Of a stretch of DNA of 21,381 nt, positions 9,478 to 17,524 are shown in pieces. The stretch is from Isoetes engelmannii. Its lineage: Eukaryota > Streptophyta > Lycopodiopsida > Isoetales > Isoetaceae. Each line of letters opens with the position of its first letter. Positions within the stretch are counted from its first letter, which is position 1. The translations under genes and the position numbers were made by a program. Location: contig JAANSK020269158.1 in NCBI GenBank assembly GCA_011763485.2, positions 1-21,381 on the forward strand. The letters are read 5' to 3'. The notes under the pieces are model-generated. The model was not told the DNA's origin, searched no databases, and saw only the letters and a list, made by a program, of their open reading frames with translations.

Positions 9478-10785
9478 CTCGCTTCTTCTTCCGGCAGGCT
9501 TTAGGGCATTGTGGACCGATTACCATGGCATAGGCGAGGTTTGGAAGGCGAGTGTTGCCCATATTGATCGCCTTATGAAGATATAGGAGGTGATGGTCTA
9601 GTATTACCCGCTGTAGAGGCAAGAAACCAATCTCCTGCAATAGTATCTGATACGGGACCGTCGACTTGACTCCAAGTGCCCAGGCCAGAAAAGCCTAGGT
9701 GGTAAGTATAAAGTATATGCGGTGGCGGTCTAGAGGAGGTCAGGATCGGTGATCTAAGCATCCAACATACCAGAATTGATCCCCTAGGGGCTTCACATGC
9801 TGGAGAATTCGTCCAAATATAACGAAACAGAGCCAAACAGATGGTGCTTACCGCCGCGGTTTCAGTAATGTAGATCAGTTCTTGATAGCACCACTGATAT
9901 TCCATATGATCATGGATCTTGTTCTTTGTATTTATGCATGTTTTATTCATTGTTTATTTAAGTTTGAGCATACTGAAGCTAGGCTGATACACACCTTAAA
10001 TCGTGTCCCAACCAACTGGGCAAAAGCATATAGATTTTGAGATTTTGACCCTCTATATGCGATGATTAGGTGATGCCTCCCCAAGATTTACTCGAGTGGC
10101 CTCCATGGGCCCCAAACCATATCAATTCCTCTCCCCTCTCGAAATGCTAGCCCTCGAGCATATAGGACTTACATCATCTGCCCATTAGGCAATTTACTAA
10201 TTAGGACGCTCCCATGGAGACCAGAACTCGAGACTAGAAATGAGGCAACAGACGCATGAGGCACCATTCTTAGCTGAGTAGGAGCAGCGACAGCCCTCCC
10301 CTTCTTCGACCAGCACAACGACCAAATGCAGTGGAAATCCAAGGTTTTGGGGTTGGATGTTTCCAAATTTCTTCTTTTCGGTGGCAGCTTTGTAGTAGGT
10401 AATCCTCTAACGAGGTTTGTTCTTTGGTGATTATCACGATGTCTCTCTTGAATAGACACGTCGAAATGGTAGATCCATCTGGATGCCGGCCTATAAGGCG
10501 ACGAATGAAATCTTCAAAACTAGATAAAGAAGATGATTTGCATTTATTTTCCAACAGGTGAAATGAAAATCTCTTCATATGGAAAGAAATTTATCTTTGG
10601 CCTCTTGTTTCCGCTCTTCATTGCTAGCAGGGATAGGTTCTATATGTACACATACAAAATTCTGGAACTATAAAGTAGAAAATATGTATTTTAAGGTTAA
10701 AAACATATTTCCTATATTTTTTTTCTTCACGGCCGAGATAAAAAATTTCACTCACATGAACCCTTCTGTTTTGCGCAGCAAAACT
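9478..10785. other. Gene-free stretch
   Basis: Short open frames on both strands overlap each other and show no recognisable domain. No tRNA-like cloverleaf, transposon end or tandem array stands out. Confidence 0.4.
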
Positions 10786-10796
10786 CTAATTTTCGT

Positions 10797-10920
10797 AAGC
10801 GAAACAGTGTATTTCGTGTAAGCGAATTTTTTATTTTTTAAATTTTGCTGCGCGATTTGAACTGTTTCGCTGCGAAAAGTGTTTTATACTAGCGAAACAG
10901 TGTATTCCGCATAAGCAAAA
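10797..10920. repeat. Short direct and inverted repeats around AGCGAAACAGTGTAT
   Basis: AGCGAAACAGTGTATTTCG (about 10798) and AGCGAAACAGTGTATTCCG (about 10893) are direct copies, each followed by TAAGCAAA/TAAGCGAA. Between them lies AACTGTTTCGCTGCG, the inverse of the same word. The cluster could form alternative hairpins. It directly precedes the 145 bp repeats. Confidence 0.6.
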
Positions 10921-10927
10921 TTTTCAT

Positions 10928-11370
10928 ACCATATCGAAATGCCGTCCAAGACCTGTGGTGATGTGGCAGGCCGCCCATTATCAGCCGTAACGTAAGAAGA
11001 GGCAGGGCTCCAGGCGGTCATGTGCCGGAAACACGGATTCCACGGGGGCATATGTGGGGATATGATATGGAAACCATATCGAAATGTCCTCCAAGACCTG
11101 TGGCAATGTGGCAGGCTACCCATTGTCAGTTGTAACACAAGAAGTGGGAGTAAAGGCCGCCTCACCTGCCAAGGTCCGCTCCGTACTGTCCTGCTTGGCA
11201 GATGCGTTGCCGAGAGGGAACCATCTCCCCAGGCCATACAAGACCCATTGTGACGTGGTAGGCCGCCTGTTATCACCCCTGGCACGAGAGGAGACTGCCA
11301 AATCGGGCTTGAGGCGGCAACGGTGGCTTCGGGCCGACATGCGCCGCCAACACGGATCCGGTGTGGGCCA
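10928..11370. repeat. Three imperfect copies of a ~145 bp tandem repeat
   Basis: Copies start at 10928, 11073 and about 11220. The first two share ACCATATCGAAATG, CCAAGACCTGTGG and ATGTGGCAGGC. The third is more diverged (ACCATCTCCCCAGGCCATACAAGACC, then GACGTGGTAGGCCGCC). GC content is high. The array ends where the plus-strand Gypsy piece begins, so it may be internal sequence of that element or an older neighbour. Confidence 0.75.
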
Positions 11371-11930
11371 GCTTTCCTGCTTCTGTCTTAGTTCCTGCTC
11401 TTGGTCCTGCTCCTATTTCAACTCTCATCCCTGCTCCTGGTTCTTATTCTGTTTCTGCATCTATTCCAGCTCATCAGGATCGTAGTGGCCATCCTCCTAA
11501 GTCTTCTTCACACCCTCGGCTCCGTACACATAAGTTTATTCACTCAAGATCCCAGTTCGGTGTTTGCAGTTCAAGTCCATTCGTCAACCAGCTCGACTGT
11601 TGTAACGTCTACCTCTACCCCAGTTCTTCCCAATAAGTACCAGGATTTTGCTGACGTCTTTGACAAGGTCAAAGCCAGCAAGCTTCCGGAGCATCATCCC
11701 TATGATTGCCCCATTGATCTCCAGCCAGGGATGTCTCCACCATATGGTTCTATTGCTACGGCTTGTCACCAATGAAGTTGGAGACTTTGCGGACCTATAT
11801 CGAGGAGAATCTTGCAACAGGTTTCATCCAGCATTCTCAGTCACCTGCAGGCGCTTCAATCTTCTCTGTCTCCAAGAAAGACGGTTCAAGCCAGATCCTT
11901 GACCGATTGTGTCTCTTAAATTGGGCGGTC
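11361..11930 (+). mobile_element. Ty3/Gypsy pol fossil: linker plus start of reverse transcriptase
   Basis: A low-complexity linker (LVPALGPAPISTLIPAPG) is followed by YQDFADVFDKVKASKLPEHH, YDCPIDLQPGMSPPYG and then, partly in a neighbouring frame, ETLRTYIEENLATGF and SPAGASIFSVSKKDGS. These are the conserved blocks at the N-terminus of Ty3/Gypsy reverse transcriptase. The piece stops before the YxDD catalytic block, so most of pol is missing. The linker resembles that of the minus-strand Gypsy fossil, so both may belong to one family. It is broken in a few places and has no LTR next to it. Confidence 0.85.
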
Positions 11931-12555
11931 GCCTAATTTGAAAGATACGATGAGTTATATCAGTTGTAAATTATTATCAAGGGACCATCCAATTTAAGAT
12001 AGGGCCATGTGATTAAGTTGTAAAGTTAATGCGAAATCGAGCGGTCGCACATTTTGGCCATCGAATATATGAGGCTGAGTTTCACATTGTTGTGTTTTCC
12101 TATGACTTTAAGTAATTCCCTTTCAATTGTGGAGTAAATCACACTAACCACCTACAATAATCTGGATACCTGCCGAATTTGGAATGAAATTAAACAGCAC
12201 GAAAACCTTGTGCCAATTCCCTTGGCTAACCTTTTTATGGCTTAAAGCCCCCTACACTCGGTGATTTGGGTGCATTATGGACTGCTATAAAGCACATAAG
12301 TAACAAAACAATGCTTTTATATACTAGGAATAATTATTGTGCAAGAATAATCATATATCTTTAGAAATGTGCTAAATAACTATATTATTGTTTAATCACA
12401 CGTGTGTCAACTAGCCAGTGTCATAGCAATTCCCTTAAATAATGATATGGCACGTCTTTTTTTTAATGATGGTTACTGACGTGGCGTACGATCGGGAGAC
12501 AATAAGTGGTCATTAATGATGATGACTCTAGCAATCGAGGTTGAGGGGGAAGATG
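11931..12555. other. Gene-free stretch upstream of the ParB/methylase remains
   Basis: AT-rich, with a weak 105 bp-spaced echo (AAATTGGGCGGTCGC near 11919 and AAATCGAGCGGTCGC near 12034). No gene recognised. Confidence 0.4.
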
Positions 12556-12663
12556 CTCAACAGACATGTCCACATCGAGTGTCCTTAAGAGACTGAAGCA
12601 CTCCCTTTCAAGCAGGGAATACAAGATGAAGACGAGTTATTCTAGAGAAATGAGCGATACTGA

Positions 12664-13096
12664 GACTCTCAGTTAATGGATCCCAACAGGCTAGCCGAAT
12701 ATTATCCTCTAAGACTTGGTCATATGATCCTGGTGGATTTAAGGCGGCTGAAGATTTTCACGAACGAGGCAGTCACTGAAGGTTTTCATGGTGCTTCATC
12801 CTGAGTCAGATCCCATGCTAGCGGACATTATTCCTTTTAACAGAAATATGCATGAACTACACAGTTGGAGCACAAAGGAAGATCTCAAGGGCAAGAATGT
12901 CATGTTCTGGGTGGTGGATGGGCAGCACTCTGTGAGGGTAGCCCAAGTCCTACAAATTGAGAAGGAGGTCCCCCAGTGGATTAAGGACCAGTACAACAAA
13001 AGAGAATGCCGAGTGTTGTTGGCGGAGACGCCTCCAACAAAGATTACCAGTATCAGTCACTGCCAGACACCATTGCAGCTAGTGCCAGCTACATAA
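12664..13096 (+). pseudogene. ParB-like N-terminal domain segment
   Basis: Early on it shows LGHMILVDLRRLKIFTNEAV, matching the first strand and helix of ParB/sulfiredoxin-like domains. It then shows ADIIPFNRNMHELHSW and the key block FWVVDGQHSVRVAQ (DGQHS at 12917-12931). In ParB/Srx proteins the equivalent is a hydrophobic strand, then DGxHR or DGERR, then a helix beginning RxxAA. The final Arg of the usual DGxHR is Ser here, with an Arg two residues later. In bacteria the fold binds nucleotide and DNA; a role here is unknown. The segment ends next to a GTAACG donor-like site. The call rests on motif recognition, not on a profile search. Confidence 0.55.
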
Positions 13097-13114
13097 GGTA
13101 ACGTCTACCTAGGT

Positions 13115-13945
13115 TTTTAGTTCACTCGGGGCTTACTCGACTCATTATTCGAGAAAGCCTCCATTGTCTTGTTGATGCCCTTCCTTAGGACCTTCTCGAA
13201 GGCCTCGAATGCATCATTCAGTCGGGCACTCGGGGCTTTCTTGACTCGCAAGTCGAGAAGGCCACCATTGTCTTCTTCATGCCCTTCCTTGGAGTCTTCT
13301 CGACTCACGATTTGAGAAGGCCCTAAGTGCCTCAGTTGGGCACTCGGGCTTTCTCAACTCGCGAGTCGAGAAGGCCCCCATTGTATTGTTCATGCCCTTC
13401 CTTGGGGCCTCAAGTCCAGAAGGCCCTGAGTGCCTCGTTCAGTTGGGCACCTCAGGGCCGCGAGTCGAGAAGTCCACCGTTGTCTTGTTCATGCCTTCCT
13501 TTGGGGCACGAGTCGAGAAGGCCCCGAGTGCCTCGTTTAGTTGGGCACTCGGGGCTTTCTCGACTCGCGAGTCGAGAAGGCTCCCATTGTCTTGTTCATG
13601 CCCTTCCTTGGGGACTTCTCGACTTGTGAGTCGAGAAGGCCTCGAGTGCCTCGTTCAATTAGGCACTCAGAGCTTTTCTCGACTCGCGAGTCGAGAAGGC
13701 CCCCATTGTCTTGTTTATGCTCTTCTTAGCCTTCTCGACTCACGAATCAAGATGGGTGCCTCGAGAGTCGAGAAAGCCCCCATTGTATTATTGATGCCCT
13801 TCCTCGGGGCCTTCTCATCTCGTGAGTCGAGAAAGCCCCGAGTTCCTTGTGTAGTTCAGTCGTTGGCACTAGTCGAGAAAGGCCCCATTGTCTTATTGAT
13901 GCCCTTCCGCGTGGCGTTCTCGACTCGCGATTCAAGAATATTTCT
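13115..13945. repeat. Palindrome-based satellite inside a probable intron
   Basis: About seven to nine degenerate units of roughly 100-120 bp. Each is built from the palindrome TCTCGACTCGCGAGTCGAGA followed by AGGCCCCCATTGTCTTGTTC and ATGCCCTTCCTTGGGG, often with a second hairpin whose arms are GCCCCGAGTGCC and GGGCACTCGGGGC. Near-perfect palindromes lie around 13348, 13557 and 13675; decayed ones around 13241, 13289, 13615, 13732, 13809 and 13915. The array fills the space between the ParB-like segment and the acceptor-like site before 13961. Long Arg/Ser/Pro open frames through it are by-products of the repeat. Confidence 0.9.
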
Positions 13946-13960
13946 TCTATTCCTTTTTAG

Positions 13961-15535
13961 CATCTGGCGCTGTTTCTTTTCTTTGCACCGTGTACCCTGA
14001 TCAGATCATACATGCTCGGCAGCAGCGGCAGACATTAGGTAGTCCCGCCGGCTCTAAAGAAAACAAAGCTTCTTCAGAGAAGTGGAAAGTTTTTAAGAAG
14101 CTATGCAAGTATGTCCTCCTTGAGGTTCACGAGGATGATGATGAGAAGGAAAAAAAAACCTACAAGAAAGCAACAAAAATCTCTGTTCGATCAATACGAC
14201 CTGATACTGTGTAATGAACCTTTCTGGGAGAAATAGACAGAGATATGGGCTTCGTGGCAGCGGGGAAAGCTTAAAGACAACAATGGAGAGCTGTCTGCAA
14301 AGCCATACCCTAAATTATTTGAATAAACAATCATCAAAAGGATACAGGGCTTGACCACAACGAGACCCTAGATTTACAAAGCAAGATCTTGGATGACATC
14401 ATTCTACTAAGGAAGTCCAAGAGCTAAAAAATGATGGATGCCAAAGACTATGCCATGGTTTTGAAAAAGAGATGTGGCATAGCAGATTTCTGCAACATGG
14501 CCAGCAATGAGAACCAGGATTTCGAATACTTCCGGAAGAAGTGCAATCTTGATGAGGAGGACATGAAGGATTTAATGCGACTATGTGCACCTTATGTCTC
14601 CACAAATCTTTAGTGTAACATCAAGACAGAGCCATTTACTAAGCGCACCATGGCCCTTCTGAAGCATAAATTTGATATCAGAGTTATGCCATTCAATACG
14701 GATGACACCTCCCCACCATTTTTGGTAACCTTGGGCCATAAGAGTTTTGGTGGTTTGGAGCTAGTGCCAGGGCCAGTCTCATTATTTTCCATCAATATGA
14801 TAGAAGATCCAACCCTATGTTACGAAAAAGCTGATTTAGAACAATAGCACAAGACGTTCTGGATTCGACTGACCTCGACAATTTCATTTCATCGTGTTCT
14901 GCATGCCAGGACCCCAGACAACTACCATCCCACAGTGGGCAGCAGATATTAATGTAAACCGTAAAGAATGGTATGCCGTCTATGAGCTAGAGCATGAGTA
15001 CAGAGCCGGCCTACCCAAGTCATCGAGCTTTGCCAATGTTATCCTTATTTTGGTTTCTCGTTTGGACTTCAACAAATGGTGGCATAGTGAATTTCATTAT
15101 ATGGATAAGTTCATGGCCAGCCAACAGAATATGGAGCCTTGAAAAGAAGGGAGGTTTATGGAGGATGTGCCTACATTTGACAAGGTGAGCATTGACGACA
15201 CTACAGGCTCAATACACAAAAGTCCAATGCGGCCAAAGGTGATTAAGTACTTCATTACGAGCTTGGTTGAGCCGGATCAGATTGTGTGCGAATGGTACAT
15301 GAATGGCCTCTTCTCCCAAGGTGCTATGCGGTATGGGATGAAACTAATATCCATTGTAGGGATCAAGACACTTGTTGATTTGATGAAGTCCTATCTAACT
15401 TTAAGAATCGGAACTTGGATGCGAAGACTCAGGATGAAGAGGATAAATCTAAGGAAGAGGTAGGCAACAACCAAGATGACAAATTGGGTGACACTGGCAT
15501 GGTTGAAGGCGTTGCCACAGACCTGGTAGAATAAA
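13961..15535 (+). pseudogene. DNA methyltransferase region (motif IV ... X-I order)
   Basis: The segment opens with ASGAVSFLCTVYPDQIIHAR and a Lys/Glu-rich stretch. It then reaches LFDQYDLILCNEPFW (NEPFW at 14213-14227), which aligns with motif IV (D/N/S-PP-Y/F/W) of amino-methyltransferases. About 350 codons follow, including CGIADFCNMASNENQDFEYF and GGLELVPGPVSLFSINM, a plausible target-recognition and core region. Then KSPMRPKVIKYFITSLVEPD (from 15218) and QIVCEWYMNGLFSQGAMRYG (15281-15337) match motif X (KP...) and motif I (VLDPFxGxGTxxxAA). Against the consensus, motif IV has Glu for the first Pro and motif I has Asn-Gly-Leu where Gly-x-Gly-Thr is usual. Some of this may be decay. The acidic tail near 15430-15530 (EEDKSKEEVGNNQDD) resembles a linker. 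Several breaks interrupt the segment. Confidence 0.55.
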
Positions 15536-15599
15536 TCCTTGAGAATCTCAAAACTAAGTCATTACGCTTTCCCTTGGTTTTTGGTGCCCTGATGGCTTT

Positions 15600-15645
15600 A
15601 TTGTGGTCCTTTTGGACTTTCTCGACTCAAGAGTCGAGAATCCCA
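15600..15645. repeat. Single copy of the intron palindrome
   Basis: TTCTCGACTCAAGAGTCGAGAA (about 15618-15639) is a one-unit version of the palindrome that builds the satellite at 13115-13945. It lies between two coding-like segments, in a probable intron. Confidence 0.8.
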
Positions 15646-15689
15646 TCATAAGATCACTAACCTGAATATTTTTGCACGGAATTGGATCC

Positions 15690-15874
15690 AATTCCTTCGG
15701 CGTCATCTTCACACTCAAGTGGAACAGGAGACAGTACGGGTCGTTAGTTGCCTCTTACACATGATTCTGCAGCTGGTGGGGCATATAAAAAAAGTGTTGA
15801 GGAAGCCACAGGTTCTGCTATAGTGCCTCTTGGGACCCGGGGGGGTGCAATTAGAAGAAACCGTAGAAAACATG
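15690..15874 (+). pseudogene. Ser/Thr-rich basic segment of the ParB/methylase remains
   Basis: One frame gives ELDPIPSASSSHSSGTGDST, then LTHDSAAGGAYKKSVEEATG and IVPLGTRGGAIRRNRRKH, directly followed by a consensus splice donor, GTGAGT (15875). RRNRRKH would be a plausible nuclear-localisation patch in a eukaryotic protein, which is an inference. Composition and position fit a flexible linker between the methylase part and a C-terminal part. Confidence 0.45.
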
Positions 15875-16060
15875 TGAGTGTACGGGAGGGGGTTTTTTTA
15901 GGGCCAAAACCGTACGTATAATATAGGAGGGGGTATTTTTTTTGCTTGATTTTCGTATGGATATGAAGGAAATATGGTAGGGGTATATGAAATATGAGGG
16001 GTATTTTTGTAGGAAAATTTCGTAGGGATATTTTCTCTTGACCGTATGCACGCACATGCC
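15875..16060 (+). other. Probable intron
   Basis: Starts with GTGAGT at 15875. It is G/T-rich, with runs of G and T, and has no protein-like frame on the plus strand. It ends before the segment that begins near 16060; the acceptor was not fixed. Confidence 0.4.
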
Positions 16061-16770
16061 ATATAGACTTTACATTAGCTGCACCCCCCGGGTCTTGGGA
16101 GAACCATGATCCCAACCCTGGATCCCGACAGTGGACTATGGTCCGAACGAAACTCTAACTGGGATCCAGGGGAGCCAAGGAAGCTCGTAATACTTGGCAG
16201 CCTACTCAGAAGCCTACGAGAACCGCGAATAAGATTGTGTATCATCTGCCACAGGCAAAACATAGTTATTAGTATGGTGCATCACTAGATGTTATGCAAT
16301 TGGCATATGGTCCTCCATGACAAAAAGAAATATTATCAACGTGCTTGGTGTGTTTGGCCTGCCGGTCATGAAATTCAAGTTTGTCTGGGGCAATGACAAG
16401 GTTGATTACATAAATGGCCTCGATCCTGCAGTCAGAAAAGGGAAGCCCATTACAATCAAGACGCTAGAAAATGTTTACAAGGATTAAATGATTTCAATAA
16501 GTAAAACACCTTAATCATGACGACAACCCTTACAAGTGTTATCATAATTCAGACAATGCAATTATTGCACCATGCTATAACCATGAGGAGTTTGAAATGG
16601 ACAAGTGGCTGTCGAGGGATCTGATTCCGGTGTTAGCCGAGTCCCTGTTTTCCATTTTAGTTGCTGATGTGCTAATCAACTACCCCAAATTCAAGGAGTA
16701 TGATGAGGAGAGCATCCAGATAATGAGGGCGCTGGACGTCAAATTCTATGGTGATGAGAATGCATGAAAG
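16060..16770 (+). pseudogene. Unrecognised C-terminal segments of the ParB/methylase remains
   Basis: Protein-like pieces include TANKIVYHLPQAKH, YGASLDVMQLAYGPP, NVLGVFGLPVMKFKFVWGND, INGLDPAVRKGKPITIKTLE and, after a change of frame, EEFEMDKWLSRDLIPVLAES and YPKFKEYDEESIQIMRALDV. No family is recognised. They share orientation and spacing with the methylase segments, so they probably belong to the same gene. Several breaks are present. Confidence 0.4.
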
Positions 16771-16802
16771 CATTTCATAAGAAGATTTCCAAATTGTGTG
16801 TA

Positions 16803-16888
16803 TATAATGTTTAGTGTTTACCTTGTATAGTGTTCCGACAATGCTTTTCTTGACTCGCGAGTCGAGAAAATCATTATCGAAACCATAC
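16803..16888. repeat. ~86 bp repeat with 36 bp foldback (copy 1)
   Basis: Shares about 86 bp with 20148-20235 (TTTAGTGTTTACYTTGTATA, then a foldback, then ATTATCRAAACCATA). The centre, 16840-16875, pairs at 16 of 18 positions and has the TTGACTCGCGAGTCGAG core of the satellite. It lies between two coding-like segments, in a probable intron. Confidence 0.85.
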
Positions 16889-16889
16889 C

Positions 16890-17190
16890 AAGAATTATAT
16901 GGACCATTGTGCATACCTCTTGCAAGCATTGCATGCGATACATGGAGGTTGGTGAAGAAGCATTTTTTATCCGATGATTGAAGAGAGGATGCGTGGAGAG
17001 GGAGGGGAGGTTAGATGGACGTGACAACCCGCCGCCCAGGATGCACCTCCATGTGAAGCTTTCCATCGCCTTCAAATTGATCAAAGGGCTTGGAAGCAGT
17101 CCGAGGATGTTCTCGGTGTTGATTCTCTGAGGTATTTCATGTTTGATCCCGATGTAACAGTAGGCACGGTCACTGCAGCCACTATAATTG
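16890..17190 (+). pseudogene. Last coding-like segment of the ParB/methylase remains
   Basis: One frame reads NYMDHCAYLLQALHAIHGGW, IFYPMIEERMRGEGGEVRWT, AQDAPPCEAFHRLQIDQRAW and KQSEDVLGVDSLRYFMFDPD. It is strongly protein-like but no family is recognised. It follows the foldback repeat closely and is in the same orientation as the methylase pieces. It may equally be the end of an independent gene. Confidence 0.4.
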
Positions 17191-17524
17191 TACTTGATTT
17201 ATTGATTATTAAGATGATTCATTTATTGAATAAAAGGAGTCATTTTTTGAATAAAAATTACGTGCTTTGTTCTCCAAAGAATGCAATTTATAATGCTTCA
17301 ATATGTGGTTCTTGCCATCTCGCCTCGCTAACCTGGAAAATCCCACTACAAGCTTTCCCCTCAACTATTTTTTCAAACATAAATTAATGGGACTTCTAAG
17401 GCAATAAATGCATTTCAAAGGTCTCACGTAAATTTGAGTTAAAAAAAATGCGTGCAAAAAAAAAGTGGGACTAGCATGCGACCCACTTTAATCATATGGA
17501 GCTTAAATACTAATTCAAAAATTC
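17191..17524. other. AT-rich spacer
   Basis: AT-rich, with short echoes such as TTATTGAATAAAAGGAGTCATTTTTTGAATAAAA near 17222-17256. It separates the ParB/methylase remains from the LINE 3' end; nothing else recognised. Confidence 0.4.

Larger units (their letters stand above)
12560..17190 (+). pseudogene. Decayed intron-containing gene: ParB-like domain plus DNA methyltransferase
   Basis: Five coding-like segments lie in one orientation, separated by stretches that look like introns: about 12560-13096, 13961-15535, 15690-15874, 16060-16770 and 16890-17190. The first has a ParB-like fold signature; the second has methyltransferase motif IV and then motifs X and I; the third is Ser/Thr-rich and basic; the last two are not recognised. 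The IV-before-I order is that of beta-class DNA methylases. ParB-methylase fusions are known from phages and bacterial mobile elements, not as a standard plant gene. The locus is broken, with roughly ten or more breaks spread over all segments. Splice-like sites are visible at TTTTTAG before 13961 and at GTGAGT after 15874, which argues for residence in a eukaryotic genome before decay. Origin (bacterial, phage or viral transfer) is open. Boundaries are approximate. Confidence 0.6.

Noticed and set aside
13115-13945. CRISPR-like regular repeats
   Set aside because: Spacers are themselves repetitive, unit length varies, the repeats are satellite-like, and the context is a plant nuclear genome.
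13117-14000. Several long open frames on both strands rich in Arg, Ser and Pro (up to 204 codons)
   Set aside because: They follow the palindromic satellite, repeat the same peptide words in several frames, and appear on both strands; they are repeat by-products, not genes.
15744-16115. Minus-strand 123-codon frame
   Set aside because: It runs through a probable intron and antisense to a coding-like segment; composition is arbitrary and no family is recognised.
17222-17256. Short AT-rich echo as a transposon terminal repeat
   Set aside because: Simple AT-rich similarity without a partner at a defined distance or a target duplication.
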